A stretch of 64,000 bases of DNA from contig NZ_JABELD010000062.1 of assembly GCF_018853445.1 (NCBI RefSeq), forward strand, positions 1 through 64,000. Direction: 5' to 3'. The notes beneath the pieces are model-generated. The model was not told where the DNA came from, ran no database searches, and was given only the letters and a program-made list of their open reading frames with translations. A program made the translations under genes and the position numbers. The stretch comes from Acidithiobacillus concretivorus (lineage in GTDB: Bacteria; Pseudomonadota; Gammaproteobacteria; Acidithiobacillales; Acidithiobacillaceae). Below are positions 1 through 8,962 of this stretch, piece by piece (within the stretch, counting starts at the first letter, position 1; every line of letters begins with the position of its first letter).

Positions 1-442
1 CGGCCAGGGCTTTTTCCAGTTGCCGGTGCAGGGGGCGTTCGCCCGCCACAATGCGGCTGGCGGATACCGAACTGCCGTATTGGGCAATGGCGTCCTGGGC
101 GGCAGCATTCACTGCGGGATGTCCGGAAAGTCCAAGATAGTTGTAGCTACCAAAATTGATGACGCGTTGTCCGTCGATGGCACTATGCGCCCCGGCAGTG
201 CCCTGGTGCACATGGAAAAAGGGGCTTTTGACGCCAAAGCGCTCCGCGCCCTCCTGCATGAGATGTACCTGCTGATAGCCGGGTTGGCGATCAAAGCGGG
301 TGAAAGCCTCGGGAATATCCGATCCGCCCACCTGGGCACCCGAGGCGGGGGCGGTCTGGATTTTTTGCAGGCGCTGTTCCAGACCTTTCTGGATGAGCTT
401 TTCCTTGAACTGGGCGGCGATACTACGATCAGCTTTGGTCAT
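1..442 (-). CDS. Alpha-oxoamine synthase (AOS family), 5' part only
   Basis: The first 147 residues of a PLP-dependent alpha-oxoamine synthase; the rest lies beyond the left edge. The visible part has a 5' extension of about 80 residues and then the family's N-terminal core, FGSYNYLGLSGHPAV followed by YGSSVSASRIVAGE, seen in 8-amino-7-oxononanoate synthase, serine palmitoyltransferase and 5-aminolevulinate synthase. The catalytic lysine would be beyond the window. These enzymes condense an amino acid with an acyl thioester and release CO2. The start ATG at 442 lies 9 bases after the PKS stop with GGAAA just upstream, so it is almost certainly co-transcribed with the PKS. I infer that it takes the acyl chain from the PKS carrier domain, since the PKS has no thioesterase. 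Family is clear; substrate is not. A biotin-pathway BioF is less likely in this context. Confidence 0.85.
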   Translation of the reverse strand, partial: MTKADRSIAAQFKEKLIQKGLEQRLQKIQTAPASGAQVGGSDIPEAFTRFDRQPGYQQVHLMQEGAERFGVKSPFFHVHQGTAGAHSAIDGQRVINFGSYNYLGLSGHPAVNAAAQDAIAQYGSSVSASRIVAGERPLHRQLEKALA

Positions 443-451
443 TTTCCGGTC

Positions 452-3400
452 TCAGGTAACGCCGTGTTGGGCTTCCAACTGTTCACGGGTAATGCTTGCG
501 GCACCCGGAACCTCCTGTTGTTCTGCGTCGTTGCTCAAAGATTGCACCAAACGCCGCGCCAGACGCAAGGGGGTTGGTCCCTCACTGAGCAGAAAAGCCG
601 GTAGTTTGACACCGAGTCGTTCTTCCAAAGCCAATGCCAGTTCAACGCCCATGAGCGAGTCGAGACCGAGTTGACTGAGATTCTGGTCGGGCGTGATTTT
701 ATCTGCAGACAGACGCAGAATCTGGGCGACTTCCCGACGGACGGTATCCACCAGCAATTGTTCTGCTTCGGCCGTGGGCAGGCTTTGCAGGTGACTGCGC
801 AGGTCTTCGTCACTGGACGTTGTCTCGGCCTTTCCAGAGGGCATGACTGCCGCAAAACGGGGGCTTGCGGCTACCGGCAGAAAACGCTGGAGGGCACGCC
901 AGTCGAGATCTGCCACCATCCAGCCATGCGCATCACTGACTATCATGGTTTCGAGCACATCCAGGGCGGTGCTGGCGGTTAATGCGGCGCCACCCAGACG
1001 TTGCTGCAATAAGTCGCGGGTTTTTTCGTGTCTGGTCAAATACCCGACATCGGCAATGGCTCCCCAGAGAATCGCCAGAGCGGCCAGCCCCTGCTGACGC
1101 CGCCATTGCGCGAAAGCCTCCATCCAGCTATTGGCTGCCACATAATGCGCCTGCCCCGGATTGCCGAGCACGGTGGTCATGGAAGAATACAGGACGAAAA
1201 AATCCAGCGGCTGATGGAGGCTGGCCTGATGCAGGTTCCAGGCACCGGCCACCTTGGGCTGGATGACTTTATCCATCAGCTCCGCGCCAAGATTCTGGGC
1301 CAGGGCGTCTTCGATCACGGCAGCCGCGTGGATGATGCCGTGCAGGGGGCCGACTTCCCGGGTGATACGCTGAATGAGCGCCTGCACCTGAGAAACTTCG
1401 CGAACATCGCAGGACCAGGTGTGAACCTGCACGCCTTGCGAGCGTAGGTCATTGAGGATGAGATCGGCCGCAGACTCGGGCTGACCGCTGCGACTGACCA
1501 GCACCAGCTTTTTAGCACCACGTTCGGCCAGCCGTTGTGCTGTCGCGAGGCCGAAGCCGCCTAGCCCCCCGGTAACCAGATAGGCTGCCTCCCCATTGAG
1601 TTGTATGCGCAAAATCGCTTCGGATCGGGGCGCATGGGGCAGATAGGGGGCGGCCATCTCGACCACTACCTTACCGATCTGGCGGGCCTGCTGCATGTGC
1701 CGGAAGGCATCGGTGACTCGGGCAGCCGGGAAATGGGTAGCGGGCAGCGGGAAGAAGTCTCCCGCCTCGAACCGGGACATGATTTCCGTAAAGAGGGTCT
1801 GGGTGAGTTGCGGTCGACCTTTCAGGAGCTGATCGGCATCAATGCCGAAGTAACTGAGATTGTTGCGGAAAGGGCGCAGGCCAATGGCATTGTTCTCGTA
1901 AAAATCGCGTTTTCCCAACTCCAGAAAACGTCCGAAGGGTTTGAGTATCTGGAGATTGCGGAGGACGGCTTCGCCATACAGGCTATTTAACAGGACATCT
2001 ATTCCTTCGCCTTGCGTATCAGCCAGAATGGCGTCGGCAAAATCCAGACTGCGCGAGTCATAAATGTGCTGAACCCCTAACAAACGCAGAAAATCGCGTT
2101 TTTGCGGCGAACCCGCCGTCGCATAAATTTCCGCCCCCAAATGCTGGGCTATCTGGATGGCGGCAATACCCACTCCACCAGCCGCTCCGTGAATGAGGAC
2201 TTTTTCGCCAGGCTGCAACTGGGCCAAGGTGTGCAACGCATACCAGGCGGTCAGGAAAACCGTGGGAATGGTAGCGGCGGCACGCATGGACATGCCTTCG
2301 GGGATGCGGGTAATGGCCTGCTCCGACGTCATCAGGCGCGTGCTGAAACTGGCCGGGGCAAAACCCAGTACCGCGTCGCCAACCTGCCATTGCGTCACAG
2401 CAGCGCCTATCTGCTGGATTCTGCCCGCAAATTCCAGGCCTAACGTGGGACCGGAAAAACCATTTTCCAGGGCTTCATCCGCCAGTAAACCCAAGGCATA
2501 CATGACATCGCGAAAATTCAGCCCGGTACTGTCTACGGCAATTTCCACTTCATGCGCTTCGGGAGTCCGCTCTGGCACGTCTACCCACTGCAGATGGCGG
2601 AGCTGACCGGGCAGGGAAAATTGGAGTTGCTGGATTTTGAGGGGCTGGCTTTTTGGGGGCTGGATTATTTGGGGATGGTCATGACCGGCAGTCCCTAAGT
2701 CCGCCACAGTGCCTTCCTGCACCTGCAAAATATAGCGTCCTCCTTGGACATCCAGCAGAAGTTCGGTTTCGGGACCGGGACTCAGGTATTCTGCAACGAC
2801 CATTTGTACGGTCTCGGGACTCCCCTGCCCCCAATCCACAATGCGCAATTTCAGCTCTGGCCATTCGTTTTGCAAACTGCGGGCGAAACCACACAGACCG
2901 GCCTGACCCAGACTGTGCGTTGCGCTGAAAGCGGTCGCAGCAGCAGTCCCTCCCAAACCACCATCACTCAACAGTAACAAGGGGATGACCGGGTCCTGAC
3001 GCAAACACCAGAGTCCTGCCTGTTGTAAGCGTTTGCATTCCATGCGCAGCCTGGTAGCTGCTGATTGCCCGGCTTCGGCCAGATCTTCTCTATCCGCAAA
3101 ATCCGGCAGAAAAATCATCCCGGCTATCGGCTTGGCTTCTGCAGATGCTGCAGATGTTGCAGATGGCGGTGGCGTACTCTCCACAAGCCAGGAAAAATGC
3201 TGGCATTCCAACCCCTGGGCGGTCAGGGCGTTTTCCAGTAAACGGGCGGCAACGCTCTCAATCCTGTTATGGTCGGGGCTGCTGCAGAGCATTACCGTAG
3301 CAGCCGGTTCTGTACGGATCTGCTCAGACATTCCCGGCTGCTCAGGGCTTTTACGGGCAATAAAACTATAAGCTCCCGCTGCTTCGTTTGACGTTAAAGC

Positions 3401-6400
3401 CAGACTCAGGGAGATGCTGCGCTGCTCCAGCCAGTCCTGAATCCGCGTTCGCGAGGAGAAAGTGCTAGCCGCAGGATCCACTTCGCTCCACCAGTTTTCG
3501 GGTTCCACTCCCTGGACCAGCAACAACCCGCCGGGTACCAGGCAACGCTCGGCAAATTCTAGCATCTGCCAATGTTGCTCAGACATCGCGGCATCCAGAC
3601 GCAACCAGATCAAATGCATGGCTGCGGAAGGATTTGTCGTGATTTGCACGGACTGCCAGGGTTTGTCTTGCTGGGTTTGGGCGTCTTCCGGGTCATAAGC
3701 CCGCCATAGGGAGATGCGCGGATCGGTATTTTCTGCCCAGTGCGCGAGGGCTTCCGGTTCGCCACTGCAAATTTCCATGAAATTCAATGTTTGCGCAGCG
3801 GATAACTGCTGTAAGCATTGGTTTTGCAGCTCTTGTAAACAAAGCACTAGCGTTGGGCTGAGGGTATCCATCAATACCGGCATCAGGTCTGTCGACAAAG
3901 ACCCATCGGGAGCATGGTCACCGGCTTCACCCCGGGTACCCAGCCCATATCGACCAACCGCCAGAGTAATCGGGAAAAACTCTGGGTAATCCTGTAAAAG
4001 CATCTGCCAGATATCACGCGCCGCCACTTCCGGGTCATTGCGGCCCGCTGATTCGGCGGTATAAGTCTGTAACAGGGTATGAATCAGTGGTGAATATTCT
4101 TGCACATAACGCTGCAAGGCGGGTTGCCCGGCCTGATGCTCGGCAAAAATGCTACGGATACGCGGCTGATCCAGTTCTACGACAAAATGCTGGTGTTCAG
4201 GACGTGGTTGCGGACGCAGCACCGACTGGACATAGCGGAGCTTTTCCCTTTCCGGCTTCTGCAGTCGCACCCGGCGTAAACGCAGCGTATCGCAGCAGGC
4301 GACCAGTTCGCCAGCTTCTCCCCAAAAGCTGAGGCGGGCCAGCAGCGACTGGGGAGAGTGGCGCAGAACGTCGACCACAACCCGCAGCGTTTGCGTACCC
4401 GGTACAAAGACGCTCAGGTTGGCAAACCGCACAGGAACATAAGCCCAACCAGCCGGAACCGGGCTTTGCGCCAGAAAATCCACAAATAACTGCATGGCAC
4501 CATCCAGCAGAGCGGGATGGAGCAGGTAGGCATCTGACATTGCACTGTCGGACAGTTGCAGTTGCCCATGGATGGTGGTGCCCTGCAGCCAGCCCTGAGT
4601 TACCGTCTGAAACACGGGCCCATAATGCAGGCCGACAGCCTGACAGCGTGCATAATGTGTTTCTCCCTGAAAATCTGCCGGTGCACCGGGCATGCCGGTC
4701 GGTGCAGGGGTTGTGCCTGAGCTTTGCAGACTGCGCTCTGTCATGCCTTGCGTAGCCCCTAAACGGACCCGGCCCTTGGCATGGACGACCCAGTTGTTTT
4801 CCATCTGCTTACGGGAGCGAATCTGGAAATGACCATCGTCCTGAAGCTCCACGCGGACGATCTTGCTGCGCGCACTATCCAGCAGCAAAGGCAGCAGAAT
4901 ATCCAGCTCCTCCACTGTCCAGGCCTGGGTATCCTGGCGTTCCGTCAGTTTTTCCCGGGCTGCAGCCAGTGCCAGTTCGACAAAACCCGCACCGGGGAAA
5001 ACCACGCCATCCCCAACCTGATGATCGGCCAGAAAAGCCTGACGCGCGGTGTCCAGACTTTGCTCCCATTCGTCCGGATGTCCGGCCACAGGATGCCCCA
5101 GCAGAGGATGCACGGCATAACGATATAAAGTACCCGCTGATTCCGGGGTCGTTTTATGCCAATGCTTTTCCCGTTCCCAGGGATAATCGGGCAAATCTAC
5201 GAGGTTACTGCGAAGCGGAAAATACGGCTTCCAGTCGGGCTCTATCCCCGCCAGCCACAGTGCCGCCAGGGTCTGACGGATGGCTTGCGGATGATTTTCG
5301 TTACGACGCAGGGTGGGGATCACCCGCCCTTCCTGTCCACCTGCGGTGATTGCCTCCTGCAGATAACCCCGCAGCACCGCATGACCGCCAATTTCTACAA
5401 AAAGATTTCCTTGTTCCAGGGCGACGTCCGCTGCCTGCTGGAAACGAACAGGCTGACGAATATTGCGCCACCAGTAGTCGGCATTGAGGGCTTCACCGGC
5501 AAGCACTGTACCACTGACCGCAGAAACAAAGGGAATCTGCGTCGCTTGCGGTTTCAGATCCTGCAGAACTTCCATCAGCTCTGCCTGGAGCGGGTCCATG
5601 CAGGCGCTATGGAAAGGGTAATCAATATCCAGGCGTTTATGGCCGACGCCTTGAGTCCGGAGCTTTTTCTCCAGTTCACCCAGTGCAGCACGGCTGCCCA
5701 CGACCGTAGAACCCCGGAGACTGTTCCAGGCGGCAATACTGATGCTCTGATCCAGACCCCAATCGTGAAGATGCGGCAGCAGCGCATCGGCAGAAAGCGC
5801 GACCGCCGTCATTTGTCCCTGACCCCGCGACTGGCCCTGCAAACGGCTCCGCTCATATATGACCAGCACCGCTTCGGCCAAAGTCAGGGCACCACAGGCC
5901 CAGGCAGCAGCCACCTCGCCGACGCTGTGACCGGCGACTGCCGCCGCCACAATTCCCTCGGCACGAAGCATGGCGGTAATGCCAACCTGCAGGGCAAACA
6001 GGGCTGGTTGCGCCTGTTCAGTGGCTATATAGCGATCATCCCCCAGACATCCTGCCAGTTCATCGTGTAGTGTGTAACCGGCCAGAGGCGCAAAGTGGCA
6101 ATCCACTTCAGCGATGGCGCTGGCGAACACCGGGTCCTGAAGTAATGCCTGCCCCATGCCTGCCCACTGACTACCATTGCCGGAGTAAACAAATACCGGG
6201 CCGTGTATTTTTTCCATAGCCTGGACAGCGACGCTGTCACCCTGACCATCGGCAAAGGCATGCAGTTGCGCGGTCATGTCTTCTTGCGGGTTCAGCCAGA
6301 AAATAACGCGGTGTGCTAGCCAGGCCCGGCGGAAATTGGCCTGATACAGTGCCGCATAACGTGTATCCGGGTCCGCAGTGGCCAGCCGATCTGCAAAGTT

Positions 6401-7783
6401 ATGAACCACAGCTTGCAGCGCAGAGGGCGTAGCCGCGCTGAGACAAAGCGGTTTGCGGCCTTCTGCCGAATTCTGCCAGCGCGGGGATCGGCGTCGGCGT
6501 GGTGCTTCGGCGGATTCCAGAATGATGTGGGCATTGGCACCCCCAAAACCAAAAGAATTAACGCCCACCAGCAGGGATCCTTCCGCACGGAGCGGACGCA
6601 TACCCTGGACCACCTCCAGATGGTAGTCATCCAACGCCAGTCGGAGGTTAAGGGTTTCAATCCCGATAGTCGGCGGAATCAAGCGGTTTTGCAGGACCAG
6701 AATACTTTTCAGCAACCCCGGAATACCCGAGGCGGTTTCCAGATGGCCAATGTTACTTTTTACAGAACCGATGGGTAGCGGCTGATTGGCCTCGCGGTGA
6801 ATGCCCAATGCCCTGCCAATAGCTTCCACTTCAACCGGATCGCCCACGGGAGTCCCGGTACCATGGGCTTCCAGATAATCCAGTTGCCGGGGATCAATGC
6901 CTGCAGCGGCGTAAGCTTGTTCCAGCAGGCTTTGCTGGGCGCCGACACTGGGAATAGTCAAACCAGATTTGTGCCCGTCGGTGTTAATAGCGCTGTGGGC
7001 GACCACCGCCAGGATCCGGTCACCATCGCGCCGTGCCTGAGCATAATCCTTGAGAATAAACAGGCCTCCACCCTCGGAACGCACGTAACCATCTGCGGAA
7101 GCATCAAAGGGGCGGCAGCGTCCACGTTTGGAAAGCATGGAGGCTTTGGAAAAAATAAGAAACCCGTATGGATGCAGGTGCAGACTGATGGCTCCAGTCA
7201 GGGCCAGATCCGATTCTCCTTGCAGTATCGACTGGCAAGCCTGATGAAAGGCTACCAGTGTCGAAGAACAGGCGGTATCTACGACAAAGCTGGGCCCCCG
7301 CAAGTCGTAAAAATAGGACAGACGATTTGCCGCAATACTGGCCGTTGAGCCCGTGGCGGTATTGGCATCCACGGCAGCTAGATCATCAGCCAGCCGCGAA
7401 GCATAGTCTGTGCTGGCCAGCCCGATAAACACGCCGCAGCGGCTGCCGCGCAGATGTTCAGGGCGGATGCCGGCATGGGCAAACGCCTCCCAACTCATTT
7501 CCAGCAGCAGCCGCTGCTGGGGATCTATGGCTGCGGCTTCGCGGGGAGAAATGCGAAAAAATCCGGCATCAAAACCCGATACTTCACCCAACGAACCGGC
7601 GGCAAAAGTGACTGATGTGCCGGGATGACTGCGTTGCGGGTGCTGCAAATCATCTTGCGCCCAGCGGTCTTCGGCTACCTGGGTGATCAGATCATCGCCC
7701 ATCAACAGATGTTGCCAGAAGCTGTCTTTCTCTTGGCATTGTGGTAATCGGGAGGCATAGCCAATAATTGCAACTTTTTTCAC
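452..7783 (-). CDS. Highly reducing type I polyketide synthase, single module, no thioesterase
   Basis: 2443 residues in the order KS-AT-DH-(MT-like)-ER-KR-ACP. KS (about 1-430) has the triad Cys172 (VDTACSS), His307 (EAHGTGT) and His347 (KSNIGH). AT (530-850) has Ser620 in GHSVGE, and YPFHS at 722-726 favours malonyl-CoA. DH (890-1180) has His921 in ADHQVGDGVVFPG and Asp1094 in HPALLDGAMQ. Residues 1230-1480 look like a C-methyltransferase domain whose SAM motif has decayed. ER (1720-2045) has the NADPH motif HGAAGGVG. KR (2065-2250) has TGGLGGFG, Ser2200/2201 and Tyr2214. ACP (2345-2415) has Ser2376 in LGLDSLMG. A single fully reducing module suggests iterative assembly of a saturated, lipid-like chain. 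The start is GTG at 7783, overlapping the glycosyltransferase stop (GTGA), which implies translational coupling. Release is probably by the downstream oxoamine synthase. Product unknown. Confidence 0.95.
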   Translation of the reverse strand: MKKVAIIGYASRLPQCQEKDSFWQHLLMGDDLITQVAEDRWAQDDLQHPQRSHPGTSVTFAAGSLGEVSGFDAGFFRISPREAAAIDPQQRLLLEMSWEAFAHAGIRPEHLRGSRCGVFIGLASTDYASRLADDLAAVDANTATGSTASIAANRLSYFYDLRGPSFVVDTACSSTLVAFHQACQSILQGESDLALTGAISLHLHPYGFLIFSKASMLSKRGRCRPFDASADGYVRSEGGGLFILKDYAQARRDGDRILAVVAHSAINTDGHKSGLTIPSVGAQQSLLEQAYAAAGIDPRQLDYLEAHGTGTPVGDPVEVEAIGRALGIHREANQPLPIGSVKSNIGHLETASGIPGLLKSILVLQNRLIPPTIGIETLNLRLALDDYHLEVVQGMRPLRAEGSLLVGVNSFGFGGANAHIILESAEAPRRRRSPRWQNSAEGRKPLCLSAATPSALQAVVHNFADRLATADPDTRYAALYQANFRRAWLAHRVIFWLNPQEDMTAQLHAFADGQGDSVAVQAMEKIHGPVFVYSGNGSQWAGMGQALLQDPVFASAIAEVDCHFAPLAGYTLHDELAGCLGDDRYIATEQAQPALFALQVGITAMLRAEGIVAAAVAGHSVGEVAAAWACGALTLAEAVLVIYERSRLQGQSRGQGQMTAVALSADALLPHLHDWGLDQSISIAAWNSLRGSTVVGSRAALGELEKKLRTQGVGHKRLDIDYPFHSACMDPLQAELMEVLQDLKPQATQIPFVSAVSGTVLAGEALNADYWWRNIRQPVRFQQAADVALEQGNLFVEIGGHAVLRGYLQEAITAGGQEGRVIPTLRRNENHPQAIRQTLAALWLAGIEPDWKPYFPLRSNLVDLPDYPWEREKHWHKTTPESAGTLYRYAVHPLLGHPVAGHPDEWEQSLDTARQAFLADHQVGDGVVFPGAGFVELALAAAREKLTERQDTQAWTVEELDILLPLLLDSARSKIVRVELQDDGHFQIRSRKQMENNWVVHAKGRVRLGATQGMTERSLQSSGTTPAPTGMPGAPADFQGETHYARCQAVGLHYGPVFQTVTQGWLQGTTIHGQLQLSDSAMSDAYLLHPALLDGAMQLFVDFLAQSPVPAGWAYVPVRFANLSVFVPGTQTLRVVVDVLRHSPQSLLARLSFWGEAGELVACCDTLRLRRVRLQKPEREKLRYVQSVLRPQPRPEHQHFVVELDQPRIRSIFAEHQAGQPALQRYVQEYSPLIHTLLQTYTAESAGRNDPEVAARDIWQMLLQDYPEFFPITLAVGRYGLGTRGEAGDHAPDGSLSTDLMPVLMDTLSPTLVLCLQELQNQCLQQLSAAQTLNFMEICSGEPEALAHWAENTDPRISLWRAYDPEDAQTQQDKPWQSVQITTNPSAAMHLIWLRLDAAMSEQHWQMLEFAERCLVPGGLLLVQGVEPENWWSEVDPAASTFSSRTRIQDWLEQRSISLSLALTSNEAAGAYSFIARKSPEQPGMSEQIRTEPAATVMLCSSPDHNRIESVAARLLENALTAQGLECQHFSWLVESTPPPSATSAASAEAKPIAGMIFLPDFADREDLAEAGQSAATRLRMECKRLQQAGLWCLRQDPVIPLLLLSDGGLGGTAAATAFSATHSLGQAGLCGFARSLQNEWPELKLRIVDWGQGSPETVQMVVAEYLSPGPETELLLDVQGGRYILQVQEGTVADLGTAGHDHPQIIQPPKSQPLKIQQLQFSLPGQLRHLQWVDVPERTPEAHEVEIAVDSTGLNFRDVMYALGLLADEALENGFSGPTLGLEFAGRIQQIGAAVTQWQVGDAVLGFAPASFSTRLMTSEQAITRIPEGMSMRAAATIPTVFLTAWYALHTLAQLQPGEKVLIHGAAGGVGIAAIQIAQHLGAEIYATAGSPQKRDFLRLLGVQHIYDSRSLDFADAILADTQGEGIDVLLNSLYGEAVLRNLQILKPFGRFLELGKRDFYENNAIGLRPFRNNLSYFGIDADQLLKGRPQLTQTLFTEIMSRFEAGDFFPLPATHFPAARVTDAFRHMQQARQIGKVVVEMAAPYLPHAPRSEAILRIQLNGEAAYLVTGGLGGFGLATAQRLAERGAKKLVLVSRSGQPESAADLILNDLRSQGVQVHTWSCDVREVSQVQALIQRITREVGPLHGIIHAAAVIEDALAQNLGAELMDKVIQPKVAGAWNLHQASLHQPLDFFVLYSSMTTVLGNPGQAHYVAANSWMEAFAQWRRQQGLAALAILWGAIADVGYLTRHEKTRDLLQQRLGGAALTASTALDVLETMIVSDAHGWMVADLDWRALQRFLPVAASPRFAAVMPSGKAETTSSDEDLRSHLQSLPTAEAEQLLVDTVRREVAQILRLSADKITPDQNLSQLGLDSLMGVELALALEERLGVKLPAFLLSEGPTPLRLARRLVQSLSNDAEQQEVPGAASITREQLEAQHGVT

Positions 7784-8955
7784 AATAAACTCACAAATTG
7801 TTCGAATTTTTCAAAATGTTCAGACCATGTCGGGGCAGTAAAGCCTTTTATTCTCTGCAGTTGCTGTTGACGACGGGCATGATCATGCGCGCTGAAATCG
7901 CGAATAGCCTGCAGCCAGACGGCTTCGTCGTCCGTATCCAGATATTCCGGAATATTTCCTGCTATTTCCGCAAATACAGGTAGCGGATTGGCCAATACCG
8001 GCACCCCTGATTCCAAAGCCTCCAGTAAAGGCAACCCGAACCCTTCCGCATGCGAAGGAAAAAGTAAGGCCTGAGCGCCGCGCAGATGCGTGAGCACTTC
8101 TGCGTCACTGCAGTGCGGAAGAAATTCGACGTGTTCTTTTAATCGCTCATTATGCTGCAATTCATGCAACACATCGCCGCACATCCAGCCTACCTGACCA
8201 ATAATGCGTAATTGGGGAATATGATTCCAACGCCACTCTGCCATCATGCGTTGCCAGAGATAGAGCAGGAAAGCATGGTTTTTTCGGGGTTCAAGCGTCC
8301 CCAGCACCACAAAATAGGGCTTTGCCGGCGCGACTGCGGGACCACTCAGCGGACTATGCCTTAAATGCGTACCCAGGGGGATAATCGCCATCGGTGGAAT
8401 CGACATCTTGATGTTTTCTGCATAGTCGCGAAGCGCCTCGGCGGTGTGCTGCGAATTGCTGACAATACCTGCCGACTGCCCGAGAATCACCTGCAGGCGT
8501 TTATCGTGGCGTTGGGTGGCATCGAGCTGACAGAAATGGGGATGAGTCACCGGAATCAGGTCATGGGCCATGACCAGCAGACGCATTTTTTTGCGACGCA
8601 GCCAAGCCAGATAGCTGGGTCGATCCAGTCCGCTGTGGCCCATGTTTAAAATCCAGCTGCCGGACTTTACCGGACGGATGGGCAGTTTGAGCATGTGCCC
8701 AACCGTCTTGGCAAGGCTGCCATGCCGCTGCCCATGCGCCCAGGCCTGCAATGTATCAAACAATGTCATAGAGGTGATTACCGATAGGGCAACCGCCACG
8801 CCATTATGAATCATCATGGCCTGTGCCCGGCCATGGAAGTGACCAACATAGGCGAGACACACCCGGTCTACCCCGGTGGGTATGCGCCCCTTGCGCATAC
8901 GGTGGACAAGCCGGGTGATATCTATATAAACCGGAGCTTCGCCAAGATCTGCCAT
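7780..8955 (-). CDS. GT4-family glycosyltransferase (group 1)
   Basis: 391 residues. The C-terminal half carries the hallmarks of GT-B, family 4 retaining glycosyltransferases: VVLGTLEPRKNH in the nucleotide-sugar domain and the EX7E motif in HAEGFGLPLLEALESGVPV. The N-terminal acceptor domain begins YIDITRLVHRMRKGRIPTG, a form seen in exopolysaccharide mannosyl- and rhamnosyltransferases. There is no signal peptide, so it should act at the cytoplasmic face. It starts 7 bases after the stop of the Wza-like gene and overlaps the PKS start by 4 bases, so all are one operon. It may glycosylate the lipid made by the PKS/AOS pair or build a polysaccharide exported through the Wza-like protein; the sequence cannot decide. 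The donor sugar is unknown. Confidence 0.88.
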   Translation of the reverse strand: MADLGEAPVYIDITRLVHRMRKGRIPTGVDRVCLAYVGHFHGRAQAMMIHNGVAVALSVITSMTLFDTLQAWAHGQRHGSLAKTVGHMLKLPIRPVKSGSWILNMGHSGLDRPSYLAWLRRKKMRLLVMAHDLIPVTHPHFCQLDATQRHDKRLQVILGQSAGIVSNSQHTAEALRDYAENIKMSIPPMAIIPLGTHLRHSPLSGPAVAPAKPYFVVLGTLEPRKNHAFLLYLWQRMMAEWRWNHIPQLRIIGQVGWMCGDVLHELQHNERLKEHVEFLPHCSDAEVLTHLRGAQALLFPSHAEGFGLPLLEALESGVPVLANPLPVFAEIAGNIPEYLDTDDEAVWLQAIRDFSAHDHARRQQQLQRIKGFTAPTWSEHFEKFEQFVSLL

Positions 8956-8962
8956 AAAATGA

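Noticed and set aside
5156-6070. 304-codon open frame on the plus strand inside the PKS gene
   Set aside because: It lies opposite the AT domain, which has every expected motif; the translation is low in recognisable structure and has no ribosome site.
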